NCBI GenBank assembly: GCA_021738725.1
Contig: JAIPBE010000002.1
Span: 62,001 to 126,000, forward strand
Direction of reading: 5' to 3'
Length of the DNA: 64,000 nucleotides
DNA from: Saprospiraceae bacterium
GTDB lineage: Bacteria > Bacteroidota > Bacteroidia > Chitinophagales > Saprospiraceae
A model generated the notes under the pieces. The model saw only the letters and a program-made list of their open reading frames with translations. It searched no databases and was not told the DNA's origin. The number at the start of each line of letters is the position of its first letter. Positions within the stretch are counted from its first letter, which is position 1. Made by a program: the position numbers and the translations under genes. This document shows, piece after piece, positions 36,590 through 45,963 of the stretch.

Positions 36590-38734
36590 TCAACTGATGA
36601 TGCATCCAGGAGGAAGGGTTTCCCCGGGTAGGACAAAATGTAATCCCCCATCCGGGCCAGTGGCCATCAGGATCATGCCTTGTGAGGTGATCCCCTTCAG
36701 CTTTCGCGGTGCCAGGTTGGCGAGGACAAGGACCTGCTGACCAATGATGGCCTCCGGTTGGAAGTATTCGGCAATACCGGAGACAATAGTCCGCTGATCA
36801 AACCCCAGGTCGACTTCCAACTTCAAAAGACGATCGGCCTTGGCCACCTTTTCGGCAGAGCGAATGGTCCCTGTTCGGATATCGAGGCCAGCGAACTGAT
36901 CATACTGGATTTCCGGCTTTTCAGGTGCAAACGCATGGCTTTCACTTGTCTCTTCCTCTGCTATCGGTACTTCAGTAGCATGCAGCCGTGCGATCTGCTC
37001 CTCAATAACCTCGTCACCGATGCGATCAAACAAGTGCCCCACCTCACCTGTCTGATGGCCTGCGGGCAAGATGGCCTCTCCAGCCTGGATCAAATCCAGA
37101 ATCTCCTGTATTCGGCCCTTCTCCCCTCCTGTCGGGCACCCAAGAAAGGTATCCAGGCGATTTGCGGTAAAGGGCAGAAACGGACGCAGTACCCTAGACA
37201 GTGCTGTCACGATCTGAAGACTGATAAACAGGACCGGTTTAACAGCCTCCGGGTCTGATTGGTACACTTTCCAGGGCTCATTGATCTGAAGGATCTGGTT
37301 CCCGGCAGAAGACATTTCCATCACCTTCTGCAGTCCATCCCGAAATGAAAAACTCCGGATAGATGCATCGATCTCACCGATCTGATCAGCCATCTTTCTC
37401 AGCCAATCCGAAACGGTAGTCTGATGGCCTTCAGGATCTTTGAAGGTGGCATCCAGATGCACAGCAGGAACGGTCCCCTGAAAATACTTACCCGTTAGCA
37501 CTAATACTCTGTTGACGAAATTTGCCAGGTTATTCACGAGCTCGCCGTTGTGCGTTTCCTGAAAACTTTTCCAGGTGAACTCACTATCCCGTTGCTCGGG
37601 CATATTCCGGATCATATTGTATCGAAGTGAATCTTCGAGACCGGGAAAGTCCCGGACAAATTCATCCACCCAAACTGCCCAGTTGCGCGAGGTTGAGATC
37701 TTGTTCCCTTCCAGGTTCATAAACTGATTGGCCGGTACATTGACGGGCAGGTTGTACCCGCCATGCGCCTTTAGAATAGCAGGAAAGATGAGGCAATGAA
37801 AGACAATGTTATCCTTCCCGATGAAGTGGATCAGGTCTGTGTCTTCGTCCTGCCACCATTGTCGCCAGTCTCCTCCATTCTCTTCCGCCCATTTTCGAGT
37901 AGCTGAAATATACCCGATAGGGGCATCCATCCATACGTACAGCTTCTTTCCGGCAGCCCCCGGAATCTCAGGAGGGACATCTACTCCCCAATCCAGATCA
38001 CGGGTCATAGCTCTGGGTTGCAACCCGGCATCCAACCAAGACTTACACTGTCCGATCACATGGTTCTTCCATAGAGCAGGGTCGTGATGTGGGGATCCGT
38101 CCAGCTCACCCGTATTGATCCATTCACGGAGCCAGGCCTCGTGATTTTCCAGGGGCAGATACCAGTGCCTAGTTGATCGCATCACCGGCTTACTTCCACT
38201 GAGTGTGCTGCGAGGGTCGATGAGTTCTGTCGGACTGAGGGTGGAGCCGCACTTCTCACATTGATCTCCGTATGCGTCCGGATGGCCACATCGTGGACAG
38301 GTGCCAATGATATACCGGTCTGCCAGAAAACTGTTGGCTTCTTCATCAAAATACTGTTCGGATTCCTTTTCGATAAACTGACCATCGTCAAACAATTTTC
38401 GAAAAAACTCCTGTGAGGTTCGATGGTGCAAGGGAGAAGACGTCCGATCATACACATCGAACGAAATGCCGATCGCTTGAAAGGTCGATTGAAACAGAGT
38501 ATGGTACTTGTCGACGATCTCCTGGGGTGTCAAACCCTCCTTTCGTGCCCGAACTGTGATCGCCGCTCCATGTTCGTCCGACCCGCATACAAAGAGCACC
38601 TCCTGCCCCGTTCCTCTCAGCCACCGGACGTATACATCTGCATTCAGATAGGCCCCGGCCAGATGACCGATATGCAGAGGCCCATTGGCATAAGGTAAGG
38701 CAGAGGTGACGAGTGTTCGTTTTGATGCTCCCAT
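36590..38734 (-). CDS. metG: Methionine-tRNA ligase with C-terminal tRNA-binding domain
   Basis: 714 residues. The class I synthetase core has the HIGH motif (GPLHIGHLAGAY), the zinc knuckle (CPRCGHPDAYGDQCEKCG) and a KMSKS variant (KISTS, in NLEGNKISTSRNWAVW). The C-terminal 105 residues (from about 610) are an EMAP-II/Trbp111 OB-fold that binds tRNA: IRTGTIRSAEKVAKADRLLKLEVDLG. The ATG at 38732-38734 starts MGASKRTLVTSALPYANG; the longer frame has 27 unlikely residues. The KISTS form is usual in Bacteroidota. Confidence 0.96.
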   Translation of the reverse strand: MGASKRTLVTSALPYANGPLHIGHLAGAYLNADVYVRWLRGTGQEVLFVCGSDEHGAAITVRARKEGLTPQEIVDKYHTLFQSTFQAIGISFDVYDRTSSPLHHRTSQEFFRKLFDDGQFIEKESEQYFDEEANSFLADRYIIGTCPRCGHPDAYGDQCEKCGSTLSPTELIDPRSTLSGSKPVMRSTRHWYLPLENHEAWLREWINTGELDGSPHHDPALWKNHVIGQCKSWLDAGLQPRAMTRDLDWGVDVPPEIPGAAGKKLYVWMDAPIGYISATRKWAEENGGDWRQWWQDEDTDLIHFIGKDNIVFHCLIFPAILKAHGGYNLPVNVPANQFMNLEGNKISTSRNWAVWVDEFVRDFPGLEDSLRYNMIRNMPEQRDSEFTWKSFQETHNGELVNNLANFVNRVLVLTGKYFQGTVPAVHLDATFKDPEGHQTTVSDWLRKMADQIGEIDASIRSFSFRDGLQKVMEMSSAGNQILQINEPWKVYQSDPEAVKPVLFISLQIVTALSRVLRPFLPFTANRLDTFLGCPTGGEKGRIQEILDLIQAGEAILPAGHQTGEVGHLFDRIGDEVIEEQIARLHATEVPIAEEETSESHAFAPEKPEIQYDQFAGLDIRTGTIRSAEKVAKADRLLKLEVDLGFDQRTIVSGIAEYFQPEAIIGQQVLVLANLAPRKLKGITSQGMILMATGPDGGLHFVLPGETLPPGCIIS

Positions 38735-38801
38735 GGATGGCTTTTTGATCTGGCCAGAATTCTGATCGGTAAAAATACAGGCTTCCTTGGGGTTGGCCGA
38801 T

Positions 38802-38834
38802 AAAAAAAGGCGCAATCTGAAGATTGCGCCTTTT
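38802..38834 (-). terminator. Terminator of the nqr operon
   Basis: A perfect 14 bp stem (38805-38818 with 38821-38834) with a 2-base loop and a run of T residues on the minus strand, 19 bases past the nqrF stop and upstream of metG. Confidence 0.9.
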
Positions 38835-38853
38835 CAAGGAATCCGATCCTGGC

Positions 38854-40185
38854 TTATCCGCCAAAGTCGTCAAAGGAAATATTATCCTCTGGCACGCCCA
38901 GATCATCAAGTAATTTGATGACCGCAGCATTCATCATGGGAGGACCGCAGAAGTAATATTCGATCTCCTCCGGCTCCGGATGATTTTTGAGGTAATGGTC
39001 GTACAACACCTGGTGAATGAATCCGGTAAACCCGTCTCCTTCGCGATCATTGATATCCTTGGCCACCATCCAGTTGTCTTCCGGCAAGGGTTCAGACAAG
39101 GCGATATGGTATCTGAAATTGTCGAATTCCTTTTCAATCTTTCTGAATTGATCGGTATAGAACAGCTCCCGGCGAGAGCGCCCACCGTACCAGAAGGATA
39201 CCTTTCGGTCCCGGGTCTTCATGGTGTGGAAAAGATGGAAAAGATGAGAGCGCAGAGGAGCCATACCGGCCCCACCACCAATATAGACCATCTCCTTTTT
39301 GGTCGGTTTGATGAAAAATTCACCATAAGGACCAGAAATAGTCACTTTGTCACCGGGCACGCAACCAAAGACATAGCTGGAGCAAATTCCAGGATTGACC
39401 GCTTTCCAGGTGTTTTTATCGCGGTCCCATGGCGGTGTAGCGATCCGGATATTCAACATCACAATATTCCCTTCAGCAGGGTGATTGGCCATGGAGTATG
39501 CTCGAAACTGAGGCTCGTCATTGACCATTTTCAACGGCCAAATCTGGAATTTATCCCATTCCGCCCTGAATTTATCAGGGCCTGCGGGATCGTCCGGATG
39601 AGGCGCTATTTGCATATCCTTGAATTCCACCGTAATGACAGGGACATCGATCTGGATATACCCTCCGGATTGGAAATCAAGCGTCTCCCCCTCCGGCAGT
39701 CGGACGACAAATTCCTTGATAAAGCTGGCGACATTATAGTTGGACACGACGGTGCATTCCCACTTTTTGATTCCGAATATCTCTTCGGGAATACGGATGT
39801 GCATATCGGATCGCACTTTCACCTGGCAGGCCAGCCGCTTGTTTTCTGCAGCTTCTTTTCGGGTCAGATGGTTCAACTCGGTGGGCAGAATATCTCCACC
39901 CCCGGAATCGACATGACACTCACACATTGCGCAAGTTCCTCCGCCTCCGCAAGCGGAAGGCAGAAAGACTTGCTTGTCAGACAAGGCAGACAACAAGGTT
40001 GCGCCCGGCTGAACAATCAGGGGATTCTCTTCATCGCCATTGACAATGATCTTGACATCACCCTGAGGCACCAATTTCTTTCGGGCATAGATCAGCATCA
40101 ACGCCAGAGCGAGAATGACCACCCCAAACACCAGTACGGCGTAACCAATGACCGCGTAACTTATCCAGAGGAACATGAATAGCAT
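38854..40185 (-). CDS. nqrF: Na+-translocating NADH:quinone reductase subunit F
   Basis: 443 residues. One N-terminal membrane helix (about 8-32), then a 2Fe-2S ferredoxin domain with Cys ligands in [16 protein letters not shown] and LACQVKV, then FAD-binding RAYSMANHP and the NADH-binding [14 protein letters not shown] segment. It takes electrons from NADH and passes them to the NqrB-NqrE chain. It is the last nqr gene, followed by the terminator at 38802-38834. Gap to nqrE is 9 bases. Confidence 0.97.
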   Translation of the reverse strand: MLFMFLWISYAVIGYAVLVFGVVILALALMLIYARKKLVPQGDVKIIVNGDEENPLIVQPGATLLSALSDKQVFLPSACGGGGTCAMCECHVDSGGGDILPTELNHLTRKEAAENKRLACQVKVRSDMHIRIPEEIFGIKKWECTVVSNYNVASFIKEFVVRLPEGETLDFQSGGYIQIDVPVITVEFKDMQIAPHPDDPAGPDKFRAEWDKFQIWPLKMVNDEPQFRAYSMANHPAEGNIVMLNIRIATPPWDRDKNTWKAVNPGICSSYVFGCVPGDKVTISGPYGEFFIKPTKKEMVYIGGGAGMAPLRSHLFHLFHTMKTRDRKVSFWYGGRSRRELFYTDQFRKIEKEFDNFRYHIALSEPLPEDNWMVAKDINDREGDGFTGFIHQVLYDHYLKNHPEPEEIEYYFCGPPMMNAAVIKLLDDLGVPEDNISFDDFGG

Positions 40186-40194
40186 GTTTAATTC

Positions 40195-40803
40195 TTATTT
40201 ACCAGCCATCGTGGCTGGATCGATACCCATCAAACTCATAAAAGCGATTCCCATCAATCCAGTCAGGATGAAGGCCATACCTAATCCCCGAAGGGCAGGT
40301 GGCACAATGGAATACGCCATTTTTTCCCGGATCGCTGCAAAGGCGACGATCGCCAAAAACCAACCAAAACCGCCACCGAGTCCAAAGGCTACGGAATTGG
40401 AAAAGGTATATTCCCGGCTGACCATGAATAGTGATCCTCCGAGGATGGCACAATTCACAGTAATCAATGGTAAGAAGATCCCCAATGAATTGTAGAGTGC
40501 AGGAGATACTTTTTCCACTACCATTTCAACCAATTGCACCATTGAAGCGATCACCGCGATAAACAGGATGAATCGTAGAAAGGTGAGGTCCATTCCAAAT
40601 AGGCCACCCTCCGCCAGTAGATAGTTGTTGATCACCCAGTTGATTGGCATGGTGATTCCCAATACGAAGATCACTGCCAGTCCAAGGCCAAAGGCCGTTT
40701 TCACCGATTTGGAAACAGCCAGAAAGGAACACATGCCCAAGAAGTAGGCCAGGACCATGTTCTCAATAAAAGCCGACTTGATAAATATGTTGATAAATTC
40801 CAT
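40195..40803 (-). CDS. nqrE: Na+-translocating NADH:quinone reductase subunit E
   Basis: 202 residues with six membrane segments; starts [34 protein letters not shown]. NqrD/NqrE are related inverted-topology proteins; in NQR structures conserved Cys residues of the pair bind a membrane-embedded iron centre, and one Cys is seen here in the [11 protein letters not shown] helix and another in NCAILGG. It carries electrons between NqrF and NqrC/B. Gap to nqrD is 25 bases. Confidence 0.96.
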   Translation of the reverse strand: MEFINIFIKSAFIENMVLAYFLGMCSFLAVSKSVKTAFGLGLAVIFVLGITMPINWVINNYLLAEGGLFGMDLTFLRFILFIAVIASMVQLVEMVVEKVSPALYNSLGIFLPLITVNCAILGGSLFMVSREYTFSNSVAFGLGGGFGWFLAIVAFAAIREKMAYSIVPPALRGLGMAFILTGLMGIAFMSLMGIDPATMAGK

Positions 40804-40828
40804 GATTCTTTAAATTGAACTGACCAGA

Positions 40829-41551
40829 TCAGGAAATGTCAATGAGTTTCGGGTTGCGGCTTCTCTGCACCCAGATCAGGATACCGAGGATGAACATGGC
40901 CGCGACTGAAAGGACCATCATGTTATTGTTCATATACCATCCAAACCACGGATTGGTTGATGTATTGACCCAATAGAGGTCTGAAGCCCCGATGATCTTC
41001 ATCTCCAGTGGGCTCCCCGCCAACAGGCTGCCCTTTCCAAACACCTCCCGGAAGACCGCGACGATGATGAGGATAAGGCCGTAGCCAACTCCATTTCCAA
41101 TTCCATCCAGGAAAGACCGCCAGGGCTTGTTAGCCATGGCAAATGCCTCCAGACGACCCATCACAATACAGTTGGTAATGATCAATCCGATAAACACAGA
41201 GAGCTGTTTATACACCGGAAAGTTGACGGCTTTCAATACCTGCTCAACGATAGTGACCAGTGTAGCAATGATCACCAATTGCACGATCATACGCACAGAT
41301 TTGGGGATGGTGGAGCGCAACATGGATGTAAACAAATTGGAAAAAGCCGTCACAAAGATGACCGCAATGGCCATAATGATGGAGGGATAGACCAAGGTGG
41401 TTACAGCCAGGGCTGAACAGACACCGAGAATCTGAACAGTAATCGGGTTGTTGTCATTGATAGGGTCAGACAGGAGCTTTCGCTCCGCCTTCCCGAACAG
41501 AGGCTCTTTGACTTTTACCTCCGGCTGACTTTCTTGCATCACTTCTGCCAT
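40829..41551 (-). CDS. nqrD: Na+-translocating NADH:quinone reductase subunit D
   Basis: 240 residues, with a 30-residue hydrophilic N-terminal part (MAEVMQESQPEVKVKEPLFGKAERK) before six membrane segments, a little longer than the usual 210. The conserved LGVCSALAVTT and ITNCIVMGR segments hold the paired Cys residues. It forms the membrane iron centre together with NqrE. It starts 6 bases after the nqrC stop. Confidence 0.95.
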   Translation of the reverse strand: MAEVMQESQPEVKVKEPLFGKAERKLLSDPINDNNPITVQILGVCSALAVTTLVYPSIIMAIAVIFVTAFSNLFTSMLRSTIPKSVRMIVQLVIIATLVTIVEQVLKAVNFPVYKQLSVFIGLIITNCIVMGRLEAFAMANKPWRSFLDGIGNGVGYGLILIIVAVFREVFGKGSLLAGSPLEMKIIGASDLYWVNTSTNPWFGWYMNNNMMVLSVAAMFILGILIWVQRSRNPKLIDIS

Positions 41552-41557
41552 ACCGTG

Positions 41558-42283
41558 TTATGATTTTTGCTTGAGCTTGTTGAAATAAGGCTGATAATAC
41601 TGGATGCCCCTGTACAACATCTCCGAGACACCATTGGATGTCACTGTTGCTCCAGAGATGGCATCGACTTCATTGGTGGGATTTTTCGCTCCCCCCTTTC
41701 GGACAATGATGGACGTATAATTCCCATCCTGATCGATGATCTGTTTCCCGGTAAACTGGTCAGGGAAGGAAGGATTGTCCTTGATCTCGGCGCCCAGACC
41801 AGGCGTTTCTCCCTTGTGATCAAAGGATGCACCTGCCACAGTCTTCAGGTCTTTGTCCAGAGCAATGGAGCCCCATATCTCGTCCCAAAGACCATTCCCA
41901 CGAACACTGATGATGTAAAATGTCTCACCTGCTTCATTGGTATATATGTAAAGAGGTAAGAGCCGGTCGTCTTCAGGCTTTTTCTTCTCTTTGGCCAAGT
42001 CAATGGATTCTGCGGTCTGGCCTTCAACAATATCCCCAGACATATTGATAACCTTCTGTTCAATCTTGGAGGAGAATATAGATTGAACATCTTTATCCGT
42101 CATGTCCTCCAGGTCGGTTCCAGCCAAATGATCCTTTACGGCTGCCAGCACTGCCCGCTTGTTATAGATCTTTTCATTCATTACGTGCTTGGGCCCCAAG
42201 AATGTGTTCAGGGAGGCGAGGACTAACGCAGCCAGCGTTGTCATGATCAGCACGAATCGGATGATGTAGCTTGTACTATGCAC
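41558..42283 (-). CDS. nqrC: Na+-translocating NADH:quinone reductase subunit C
   Basis: 241 residues with one N-terminal membrane helix and a periplasmic FMN-binding domain. The flavinylation motif SGATVTSNGV near residue 210 carries the Thr to which FMN is bound covalently through a phosphoester bond. Its start overlaps nqrB by 8 bases. The apbE flavin transferase needed for this is not in the window. Confidence 0.96.
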   Translation of the reverse strand: MHSTSYIIRFVLIMTTLAALVLASLNTFLGPKHVMNEKIYNKRAVLAAVKDHLAGTDLEDMTDKDVQSIFSSKIEQKVINMSGDIVEGQTAESIDLAKEKKKPEDDRLLPLYIYTNEAGETFYIISVRGNGLWDEIWGSIALDKDLKTVAGASFDHKGETPGLGAEIKDNPSFPDQFTGKQIIDQDGNYTSIIVRKGGAKNPTNEVDAISGATVTSNGVSEMLYRGIQYYQPYFNKLKQKS

Positions 42284-43529
42284 GATTCAGTCGTTTTTTC
42301 ATGTTAGCTTCTAACACATAATGGTCGATCAGTGGCGCAAACATGTTCATAAACAGGATGGCCAACATCCAGCCTTCCGGATACGCCGGATTCGAGACTC
42401 TGATCAATAAACCCAGAGCGCCAATCATCAAACCATAGATCCACTTCCCGCGATTTGTACCCGCTGCAGTGACCGGATCGGTAGCCATAAAGGCCATCGC
42501 AAAGAAAAAGGAACCCATATAGAATTGATAGTACCAGGGGACTTGCATGAATGGAGTGGCCCCCCATCCATTGAAGATCAAGCCCATTACAGCGGCACCA
42601 ATGAACATAGACAACATGATCCGCCAGGATCCGATACCGATGAGAATCAAGAATACTGCCCCGATCAGAATCAGGGGTTTTGCCGTTTCCCCAATACTCC
42701 CGGGGATATCTCCCCACCACATTTGATCCACACTATACACGTGGGTCACAGCCTCCCAACCGCCGGAATACGCGAGACCCAAAGGTGTCGCTCCGGTAAA
42801 TCCATCGATCACTGTAGCACTGGGATCGAAGGTGGCCCAACCCAGCGAATCAAAAATGCCATTGAAAAAGGACAGGTGAAACCATCCGTAGTCGACTCCC
42901 GCTCCAGCAGCTGCAGCATCCAGACCGGACACCCACACCTGATCACCGGAGATCTCTGTCGGGTAGGCAAAAAAGACAAAAACACGGGCCAACAAGGCAA
43001 TGTTCCAAATATTTCGTCCTGTTCCTCCAAAGGCCTCTTTACCGATCCAGGTTGCAAATCCTACGGCAATGGCCAGGATCCACAATGGAATATCAGGTGG
43101 CATGATCAATGGGATCAAAGCCCCGGTGACCAAAAAGCCTTCTTCCACACCATGACCCTTCTTGGAGGCATACCAGATCTCAATGCCCAGACCCACAACA
43201 TGGGTAACAATGAAGATGGGCAGCACCTTGATCAAGCCATGGATCAGTTTGAGATGCAACCCATCAAATACGCCTGGATATAACCCGAGGGCTGCAAAAT
43301 GTTGCTGGCCGATGTTCCAGGTGCCAAAAACGTAACACAGTTGCAATGCGATCACCACCATCACCATGGTCCTCTTCAGGTCCATACCATCACGAATATG
43401 GACACCGCCCTTCGTGACATGATCCGGCGTATACACGAGGGTGAATACCGCATCATACAACGTGTGGAGAAATGGACTTTTCTTCTTGTCCGGCTCAACC
43501 TTTTTCAGAAATTTTATCAATGCACTCAT
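42276..43529 (-). CDS. nqrB: Na+-translocating NADH:quinone reductase subunit B
   Basis: 417 residues, polytopic, with the covalent-FMN motif DGFTGATPLG near residue 245 and the long cytoplasmic N-terminus (MSALIKFLKKVEPDKKKSPFLHTLYDAVFTLVYTPDHVTKGGVHIRDGMD). It holds the riboflavin and the main Na+ channel of the complex. Gap to nqrA is 34 bases. The sequence looks intact. Confidence 0.97.
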   Translation of the reverse strand: MSALIKFLKKVEPDKKKSPFLHTLYDAVFTLVYTPDHVTKGGVHIRDGMDLKRTMVMVVIALQLCYVFGTWNIGQQHFAALGLYPGVFDGLHLKLIHGLIKVLPIFIVTHVVGLGIEIWYASKKGHGVEEGFLVTGALIPLIMPPDIPLWILAIAVGFATWIGKEAFGGTGRNIWNIALLARVFVFFAYPTEISGDQVWVSGLDAAAAGAGVDYGWFHLSFFNGIFDSLGWATFDPSATVIDGFTGATPLGLAYSGGWEAVTHVYSVDQMWWGDIPGSIGETAKPLILIGAVFLILIGIGSWRIMLSMFIGAAVMGLIFNGWGATPFMQVPWYYQFYMGSFFFAMAFMATDPVTAAGTNRGKWIYGLMIGALGLLIRVSNPAYPEGWMLAILFMNMFAPLIDHYVLEANMKKRLNRA

Positions 43530-43563
43530 AGCTCGAGTTCGCTGTAGCTTGGGGTTTAGTAGA

Positions 43564-45198
43564 TTATTCCTGCTCGATCATCATATCCATGCCCTGTCGA
43601 AGAATCTGTTGTACATGCACCTTGGAGGGACAGATAAACTCACACAGCGCCAGATCTTCTTCAACCACCTCTTGTATACCCAGTCCTTCCATTCGTTCGA
43701 AGTTGCCCGCCAGGATGGATTTGAGTAAATGTTGCGGATACATATTGATGGGGGTGACTTTCTCATAATTGCCGGTCACGACAAAAGCGCGTTCTTCTCC
43801 ATGTGTATTGGTCTCACCTGCAAACGTAGTCCCGGAGATCAGAGAGGAAAGAAAGGTTGGCGAAATGGATGGTCGCGCCTTTATTGGGAACAACCAACCA
43901 AACAATTCCAGCACATCTCCTTCTTTGATAACAGAAATTTGATCATCCGATGCGTTGAGAAAATCATCCATCTGTTTTCCTTCACCACTCAGAACATCTC
44001 CACTCACCACCCGAACATGATCATGGATCAGTTGGTCCTTCAACAGTTCCTTCAGACTTGCGCCTTGTACGGTCTGGATATAATGAGGGTTCTTCACTTC
44101 TGCACCGCAAAGGGCGACGATGCGGGCACTGTCGTATCGTTTTTCAGTGAACAGTTTGCCAACGGTGATAACATCCTGTACACCCAGTGTCCAAACCTTT
44201 TCGCCAGGTAAGATCGGGTCAATATGGTGGATCTGCACACCTACATTTCCGGCAGGATGCGGTCCCTGAAACCAATGCTTTTCAACTCCCTCAGCCTTGC
44301 TGAATGCCTCATGTGCACCGGACCCGCCTGCATCCAGACCCAGGTGAACTTTGCCTGGAGTCAATTTCTTCAAGACGTCCAGTCCTTGTTGGAATGCATT
44401 CTCCTGACCAGCTACGACCAGATTGTTGTCCGGAGCTAATGGTGCCGTATCAAATGTCGATATGAAAATATCGCGGGGGATGATATCCAGGCCAGCAAGA
44501 ACGTTATAAGGACGTTGTTTGATCAGCGGCCAGGCACCACTTTGTGCAAGAAATTCAACTAACCCCTCTCGGTCGACAGTCTGCAGATCCGGCACGTTCA
44601 AGGTGCGATAGGATGGCTTTTTGTCTGCTAGCAAGACTACATGCGTGATCGCTCGTTTGGCTCCGCGGCGAACTTCAACCACCTCACCGGATACTGGAGC
44701 TACAAATTTGATTCGCTCCAGATTCTTGTCATGAAACAATGGATCGCCTGCTTTGACGGTATCTCCTATGGCAACCTCAAGTTTCGGGATTGGCGCAATG
44801 CCATGGACATTTGTCGGCTGAACTGCAACAGAATTCACCTGGATGCTCTCCACGTTCGAAGTAGCCGACCCCTTCAATTTGATATCATACCCCTTGCGCA
44901 AGCGTATCACATCTTCTGCCGTCTGTGATTTGCCTGTGATGTCCTTCTGATTTGGCAACACGGAGTAGTTCGCAAAGTGAAGCACACCCAGTTCCTTGGC
45001 GCGAACCTGCAAAAGACTATTTCCAACGGTGATCAGTAAGAAAAAGACTAGAACCACAATGACGATCAAGACGACTGTCAGGGTGGAAGGCTGTTCCCAG
45101 ATCAGAGCCATGGAGGCTGCCTGGAGGGGCATGAATGCCATAGCTAAGGCGATGAATAAGCAGAACCGTTTCAAAATATGGCGAGGTTTAACCAGCAA
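43564..45198 (-). CDS. nqrA: Na+-translocating NADH:quinone reductase subunit A with N-terminal membrane extension
   Basis: The family domain begins near residue 98 (IRLRKGYDIKLKG) and runs to the C-terminus, about 445 residues, the normal size of NqrA, a soluble cytoplasmic subunit. Upstream lies an unusual extension of about 97 residues: a signal-like segment (residues 10-28, KRFCLFIALAMAFMPLQAAS) and a strong membrane helix (about 39-58, STLTVVLIVIVVLVFFLLIT). The start is non-ATG: TTG at 45196-45198 or the TTG at 45172-45174, which gives a good signal peptide. A start at the NqrA core is not excluded, but the -7 box at 45225 and open frame favour the long form. Confidence 0.9.
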   Translation of the reverse strand: MLVKPRHILKRFCLFIALAMAFMPLQAASMALIWEQPSTLTVVLIVIVVLVFFLLITVGNSLLQVRAKELGVLHFANYSVLPNQKDITGKSQTAEDVIRLRKGYDIKLKGSATSNVESIQVNSVAVQPTNVHGIAPIPKLEVAIGDTVKAGDPLFHDKNLERIKFVAPVSGEVVEVRRGAKRAITHVVLLADKKPSYRTLNVPDLQTVDREGLVEFLAQSGAWPLIKQRPYNVLAGLDIIPRDIFISTFDTAPLAPDNNLVVAGQENAFQQGLDVLKKLTPGKVHLGLDAGGSGAHEAFSKAEGVEKHWFQGPHPAGNVGVQIHHIDPILPGEKVWTLGVQDVITVGKLFTEKRYDSARIVALCGAEVKNPHYIQTVQGASLKELLKDQLIHDHVRVVSGDVLSGEGKQMDDFLNASDDQISVIKEGDVLELFGWLFPIKARPSISPTFLSSLISGTTFAGETNTHGEERAFVVTGNYEKVTPINMYPQHLLKSILAGNFERMEGLGIQEVVEEDLALCEFICPSKVHVQQILRQGMDMMIEQE

Positions 45199-45224
45199 TA
45201 ATGGATGCTTTTCTAAAACTCCGG

Positions 45225-45232
45225 CAAAGATA
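45225..45232 (-). promoter_or_regulatory. Candidate -7 element of the nqr operon
   Basis: Reads TATCTTTG on the minus strand, 26 bases before the TTG at 45198 and 50 before the TTG at 45174. No clear -33 element is seen at 19-21 bp. Confidence 0.5.
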
Positions 45233-45288
45233 GATGCTCACCAACGTTTTATCAGTTCATGACCGTGATTTCGATCACTCCGAATTAA

Positions 45289-45305
45289 TTTAGATTTAAT
45301 CTAAA
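45289..45305. promoter_or_regulatory. 17 bp perfect palindrome upstream of nqrA, candidate operator
   Basis: TTTAGATT-T-AATCTAAA is a perfect inverted repeat around one central base, flanked on both sides by AATT-type sequence. It lies 56 bp upstream of the -7 box of the nqr operon and 12 bases downstream of the pnuC stop. The form resembles sites of DtxR/MntR-type metal regulators, but this is only a visual likeness. Confidence 0.5.
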
Positions 45306-45317
45306 CAATTGGCATCA

Positions 45318-45899
45318 TTAGTCCGAACTAACCATCTGATCCAAATCCTTTTGGGCCAATGCTTTATTCCAAGTGCGCCACCCCCAAAAGGAGAGAATGA
45401 CATACAGCATAAAGAGGATGACAAAGGCATCAATACCCCGCTGCAAATAGACGCCAATACACACCAGATCAATGATGATCCAATAGATCCAATTTTCGAG
45501 GTAGCGTTTCGCGACCAACCAGGTCGTGACCATACTAAAGCTGGTGGTCATGCCATCCACAAGCGGTAAGGCCGCTCCATAACCTGACCAGAAAAAACCC
45601 ATCCCCAGCCCGAGTACGATACCCGCGCCAATAACCCGGATATGCAAGACAACCGGCATTCTTATGATAGGCTTTTCGTCCGACGAAGGACCTCGTGACC
45701 ATTCCCACCACCCATAAATGCTCAACAACAAATAAAAGACCTGCAATAAAGCATCGGAGTAGAGCCGGGCCGGCACATACACCAGGAAGGCTAGAATGAC
45801 TCCAACGATCCCGGCGGGCCAACAGGCAACATGCCGTCTTGCAGCCAGGACCACATAGAGGACATTAAAAAAAACCGCTGCCCATTCCAATAAACTCAT
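45318..45899 (-). CDS. pnuC: Nicotinamide riboside transporter PnuC family protein
   Basis: 193 residues with about seven membrane segments and the PnuC signatures PAGIVGVILAFLVYVPARLYSDALLQVFYLLLSIYGWWEW and NWIYWIIIDLVCIGVYLQRG. PnuC takes up nicotinamide riboside, or thiamine in some members, by facilitated diffusion. Vitamin identity cannot be decided; no thiamine riboswitch is evident upstream. It precedes the NADH-oxidising nqr operon on the same strand, separated by 119 bases, a suggestive but unproven link to NAD supply. Confidence 0.88.
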   Translation of the reverse strand: MSLLEWAAVFFNVLYVVLAARRHVACWPAGIVGVILAFLVYVPARLYSDALLQVFYLLLSIYGWWEWSRGPSSDEKPIIRMPVVLHIRVIGAGIVLGLGMGFFWSGYGAALPLVDGMTTSFSMVTTWLVAKRYLENWIYWIIIDLVCIGVYLQRGIDAFVILFMLYVILSFWGWRTWNKALAQKDLDQMVSSD

Positions 45900-45912
45900 G
45901 TATGCCAGATAT

Positions 45913-45944
45913 CAAAAGACCCGCCTGTTGAGCGGGTCCTTTGC
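45913..45944 (-). terminator. Terminator after the OmpA/DUF1573 gene
   Basis: A 7 bp GC-rich stem (45918-45924 with 45932-45938) with a 7-base loop, followed on the minus strand by TTTT, between the OmpA-like gene and pnuC. Confidence 0.75.
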
Positions 45945-45963
45945 ATGATATTTTCAAGACTGA

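Noticed and set aside
38980-40182. 400-residue open frame on the plus strand, antisense to nqrF
   Set aside because: It is the complement of a clearly identified gene (ferredoxin and FAD/NADH motifs on the minus strand), has no recognisable domain or start signal and arises from codon bias on the opposite strand.
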